From JAJDFU01 sp964640855 (GTDB lineage Bacteria > Bacteroidota > Bacteroidia > Chitinophagales > Saprospiraceae): a stretch of DNA of 6,608 nt. Below the pieces are notes generated by a model. That model saw nothing but the letters and a program-made list of their open reading frames with translations, was not told the origin of the DNA and ran no database searches. The position numbers were made by a program, and so were the translations under genes. This document shows positions 4,711 through 6,608 of the stretch, in pieces. The DNA lies in NCBI GenBank assembly GCA_964640855.1, contig CAZXIX010000157.1, positions 1 to 6,608 on the forward strand, given 5' to 3'. Numbering within the stretch: position 1 is the stretch's first letter; each line of letters starts with the position of its first letter.

Positions 4711-5631
4711 ATGAAGATCAGCGGATTCACTTTTGTTCGAAACGCGACCAAATACTATTATCCCGTCAAGGAATCCATACAGTCTGTGCTTCCGGTGGTG
4801 GATGAATTCATTGTTGCCCTGGGGGAAGGAGATCCGGAGGATGGGACCCGTGAGGAGATTGAATCCATCGGATCGGAGAAGATCCGGATTTTCGATCGGG
4901 TATGGGACGAGGCTTTATTCGTCGATGGTAAGATCTATGCGCACGAGACCAATTTCGCCTTATCGCAATGTACAGGCGACTGGTGCTTTTACATCCAGGC
5001 CGACGAAGTCATTCACGAAAGGGACCACCCGACTATTTTGGGGCATTGTTCGGACTATTTGACCGACCCGCGGGTAGACGGATTTCTGTTTCACTATTAT
5101 CATTTTTACGGCGATTACGACCATTACCTTCCTTTTCACGGCTGGTACAAAAATGAGATCCGGATCGTACGAAACCACATCGGGGTCTATTCCATCAAGG
5201 ATGCCCAATCTTTTCGGAAGAAGGAGGATGAGAAGTTAAACGTCCTGGGGCTTGATGCCCGGGTGTATCACTACGGCTGGGTGCGTCCTCCCGAGTTGAT
5301 GCAATCCAAGCGAAAGGAACAGGATTCCATGTATGAAAAGTGGCGGAAAAAGATGAGCGTGTCGCCTCCGCGGCCCAAAGGCTTCGATTACGGTCCCCTG
5401 GGGCGTATTCCGAGGTTTCGGGGGGAGCACCCGCCCGTGATGGAGTCCTTCCGCAAACGGATATACTGGAAGGATCAATTGAATTACAGCCGGAAGGGGG
5501 GATTGAACCGGGAGAAGTTCAAGCATGAGAAGCTCAAGAACCGGGTATTGAGCTTTTTCGAAAATTCCTTTTATGGAGGGAAGGAGATATTCGGATATTC
5601 CAACTGGAACCGGCTGAGCCCGTACAAATGA
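4711..5631 (+). CDS. Family 2 glycosyltransferase
   Basis: A 306-residue cytoplasmic enzyme that should transfer a sugar from a nucleotide-sugar donor to a glycan or other acceptor; donor and acceptor are unknown. The N-terminus MKISGFTFVRNATKYYYPVKESI fits the GT-A start of this group. DEFIVALGEGDPEDGT (31-46) is the nucleotide-binding region. WCFYIQADEVIHE (91-103) holds the metal-binding acidic pair Asp98-Glu99 where many GT2 enzymes have DXD. Further family-like blocks are FLFHYYHFYGDYDHY (125-139), WYKNEIRIVRN (145-155), DAQSFRK (164-170) and YHYGWVRPPELM (186-197). The chain is full length, with no membrane segments. I chose the ATG at 4711 because it begins the conserved block and follows a strong -7 box; a GTG at 4663 would add 16 poor residues. 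Its role in surface polysaccharide or glycoprotein synthesis is inferred from family and neighbours. Confidence 0.9.
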   Translation: MKISGFTFVRNATKYYYPVKESIQSVLPVVDEFIVALGEGDPEDGTREEIESIGSEKIRIFDRVWDEALFVDGKIYAHETNFALSQCTGDWCFYIQADEVIHERDHPTILGHCSDYLTDPRVDGFLFHYYHFYGDYDHYLPFHGWYKNEIRIVRNHIGVYSIKDAQSFRKKEDEKLNVLGLDARVYHYGWVRPPELMQSKRKEQDSMYEKWRKKMSVSPPRPKGFDYGPLGRIPRFRGEHPPVMESFRKRIYWKDQLNYSRKGGLNREKFKHEKLKNRVLSFFENSFYGGKEIFGYSNWNRLSPYK

Positions 5632-5756
5632 TCAACATGCGGCTTTTGGAAGTGGCGGTGAAGAATTCGATCGGATCTGTCTGAGGGTAACAAAGGCAGA
5701 CTAACGCTCGCCCCATTAGTTTTTCACGGGCATCCGAACAAATCGACCGCTTTTCC

Positions 5757-5763
5757 TATATTG
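5757..5763 (+). promoter_or_regulatory. Possible -7 box for the terminal barrel gene
   Basis: TATATTG (5757-5763) differs from TAnnTTTG by one missing T. It lies 30 nt before the ATG at 5794, a normal distance for a promoter in this phylum. The upstream -33 element is not clear. Confidence 0.35.
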
Positions 5764-5793
5764 CCCTCAGTTTTTACCCTTAAAATCAAAAAA

Positions 5794-6435
5794 ATGAAAC
5801 ACCTGGCCCTTGTTTTCGGCCTGACCCTTTTTGGGATGATGACCGGATATTCCCAGATCCGGATCAACGGTTACGCCTCTTACGTTTTCGATGACAGCTT
5901 CGACAGCCGCTACAGCGCCACCAGCTATTTCAACGGCCGCATAGAGGGAGGCCTTCAGTGGGGCGTTGGGCTGGAATTTACGCCCAGTGAACAATTTGGG
6001 TTTGAGCTGCTCTATTTGCGCCAGGATACCGATGTGCCTATCAACTACTGGCGAGACGGCCCCCAGAGTGTGGTCCTGGATGTCGGCATCAATTACATTC
6101 TGGCCGGTGGGAACTTCTACTTGCCTACCGGTGGAGCTATTGAACCCTATGGCGGTCTTCAGGCCGGGATGGTCATCTACAAAAATATGAATGCCGCACC
6201 GGGAGAGCCGAATAGCGAGACCAAATTTGCCTGGGGTGCACGGCTCGGGACCAACATCTGGATCCTGGACGGCTTCGGGCTAAAAGTGCAAGCCAGTCTT
6301 CAATCGGCCGTGGAATCGGTTGGTGGCGGCTTCTATTTCGGGACCGGAGGAGCGGGTGCAGGTGTGAGCACCTATTCTACCCTATATCAGTTCGGACTCG
6401 GAGGGGGTGCGGTCATTCGCCTGGGAGGCAGGTAG
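5794..6435 (+). CDS. Small outer-membrane beta-barrel protein
   Basis: A 213-residue exported protein. Residues 1-20 form a Sec signal peptide (MKHLALVFGLTLFGMMTGYS) with cleavage likely before Gln21. The mature part alternates polar and hydrophobic residues in repeated amphipathic strands, for example GLQWGVGLEFTPS (53-65), FGFELLYLRQ (68-77), AIEPYGGLQAGMVIY (115-129), FAWGARLGTNIWI (145-157) and FGLGGGAVIRL (200-210). The size and pattern fit an eight-stranded OmpA/OmpX-like barrel (OMP_b-brl type). There is no peptidoglycan-binding OmpA domain and no TonB plug, so it is a simple surface barrel, perhaps structural or adhesive. A glycine-rich loop, GGGFYFGTGGAGAG (177-190), is unusual. The start is ATG at 5794 after an A-rich stretch. 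An earlier in-frame TTG at 5761 would put charged residues before the signal peptide and is unlikely. Confidence 0.85.
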   Translation: MKHLALVFGLTLFGMMTGYSQIRINGYASYVFDDSFDSRYSATSYFNGRIEGGLQWGVGLEFTPSEQFGFELLYLRQDTDVPINYWRDGPQSVVLDVGINYILAGGNFYLPTGGAIEPYGGLQAGMVIYKNMNAAPGEPNSETKFAWGARLGTNIWILDGFGLKVQASLQSAVESVGGGFYFGTGGAGAGVSTYSTLYQFGLGGGAVIRLGGR

Positions 6436-6608
6436 GAAGCGGCTGGAGGGCTTGGCTCATCCCGGGAAATGTAACCGGAGAAAAAGGTCCTGTTACAGAC
6501 GTTCGGTCTGGTCTTCTAAAAACTGTAAACAAAAGTAACTATTTAGCACCCTTCAGGTACCATTAAGAAATTATCGCCACTGAACGTGGCAACAAGTTCA
6601 TTGAAAAC
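6436..6608. other. Gene-free right edge
   Basis: No coding start is visible before the window ends. The stretch contains the hairpin at 6496-6510 and a small GC-rich stem, GCCAC (6576-6580) with GTGGC (6586-6590). The A/T-rich part after 6520 may be the upstream region of a gene beyond the window. Confidence 0.5.
6496..6517 (+). terminator. Possible terminator of the terminal barrel gene
   Basis: CAGAC (6496-6500) pairs with GTCTG (6506-6510) around a GTTCG loop, 60 nt past the stop of the barrel gene. The following GTCTTCT is only moderately T-rich, so the call is tentative. Confidence 0.4.

Noticed and set aside
5628..5684. ATGA-overlapping 18-codon frame at the end of the glycosyltransferase gene
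   Set aside because: Very short, with no recognisable content; the overlap is most likely accidental.
6530..6537. Minus-strand TACTTTTG box at the right edge
   Set aside because: It would drive transcription into the end of the barrel gene, where there is no minus-strand gene; probably a chance match.

Overview
The window looks like chromosomal DNA of a Bacteroidota member, possibly from the Saprospiria/Cytophagia side (this finer placement is inference). The reasons are Bacteroidota-type -7 promoter boxes (TAnnTTTG) ahead of two genes, A-rich or weak ribosome binding sites, Sec signal peptides ending in the typical ...AQ / ...SQ, and protein families most familiar from that phylum. Base composition is roughly half G+C by eye. 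No rRNA, tRNA, CRISPR array, insertion sequence or phage gene is visible.

Layout: the left third (189-2215) is read on the minus strand. In order of transcription it holds a four-helix membrane protein (1655-2215), then, after a 228-bp gap, an AraC-family regulator (560-1426) followed 32 bp later by a small three-helix DUF2784-like membrane protein (189-527). The last two probably form one transcript. A divergent intergenic region (2216-2518) separates this block from the plus-strand block. It carries a -7 box with an inverted repeat for the minus gene. For the plus side it carries a leader with a multi-tier RNA hairpin capped by a GAGA (GNRA) loop.

The plus-strand block holds a class I SAM-dependent methyltransferase (2519-3136), a 401-bp gene-free stretch with a terminator-like hairpin, a PagL-type outer-membrane acyloxyacyl hydrolase with a long C-terminal extension (3538-4647), a family 2 glycosyltransferase with its own promoter (4711-5631), and a small outer-membrane beta-barrel protein (5794-6435). 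The last 173 bp hold only weak hairpins.

The genes do not form an obvious single pathway. The plus-strand genes share an envelope theme (lipid A deacylase-like barrel, glycosyltransferase, surface barrel), but each appears to have its own promoter, so this looks like ordinary genome neighbourhood rather than a tight operon. The features most worth a second look are the PagL-like protein, in which the expected catalytic Glu position carries Asn and the chain is about twice normal length, and the structured leader ahead of the methyltransferase. I did not find a convincing new multi-gene system.
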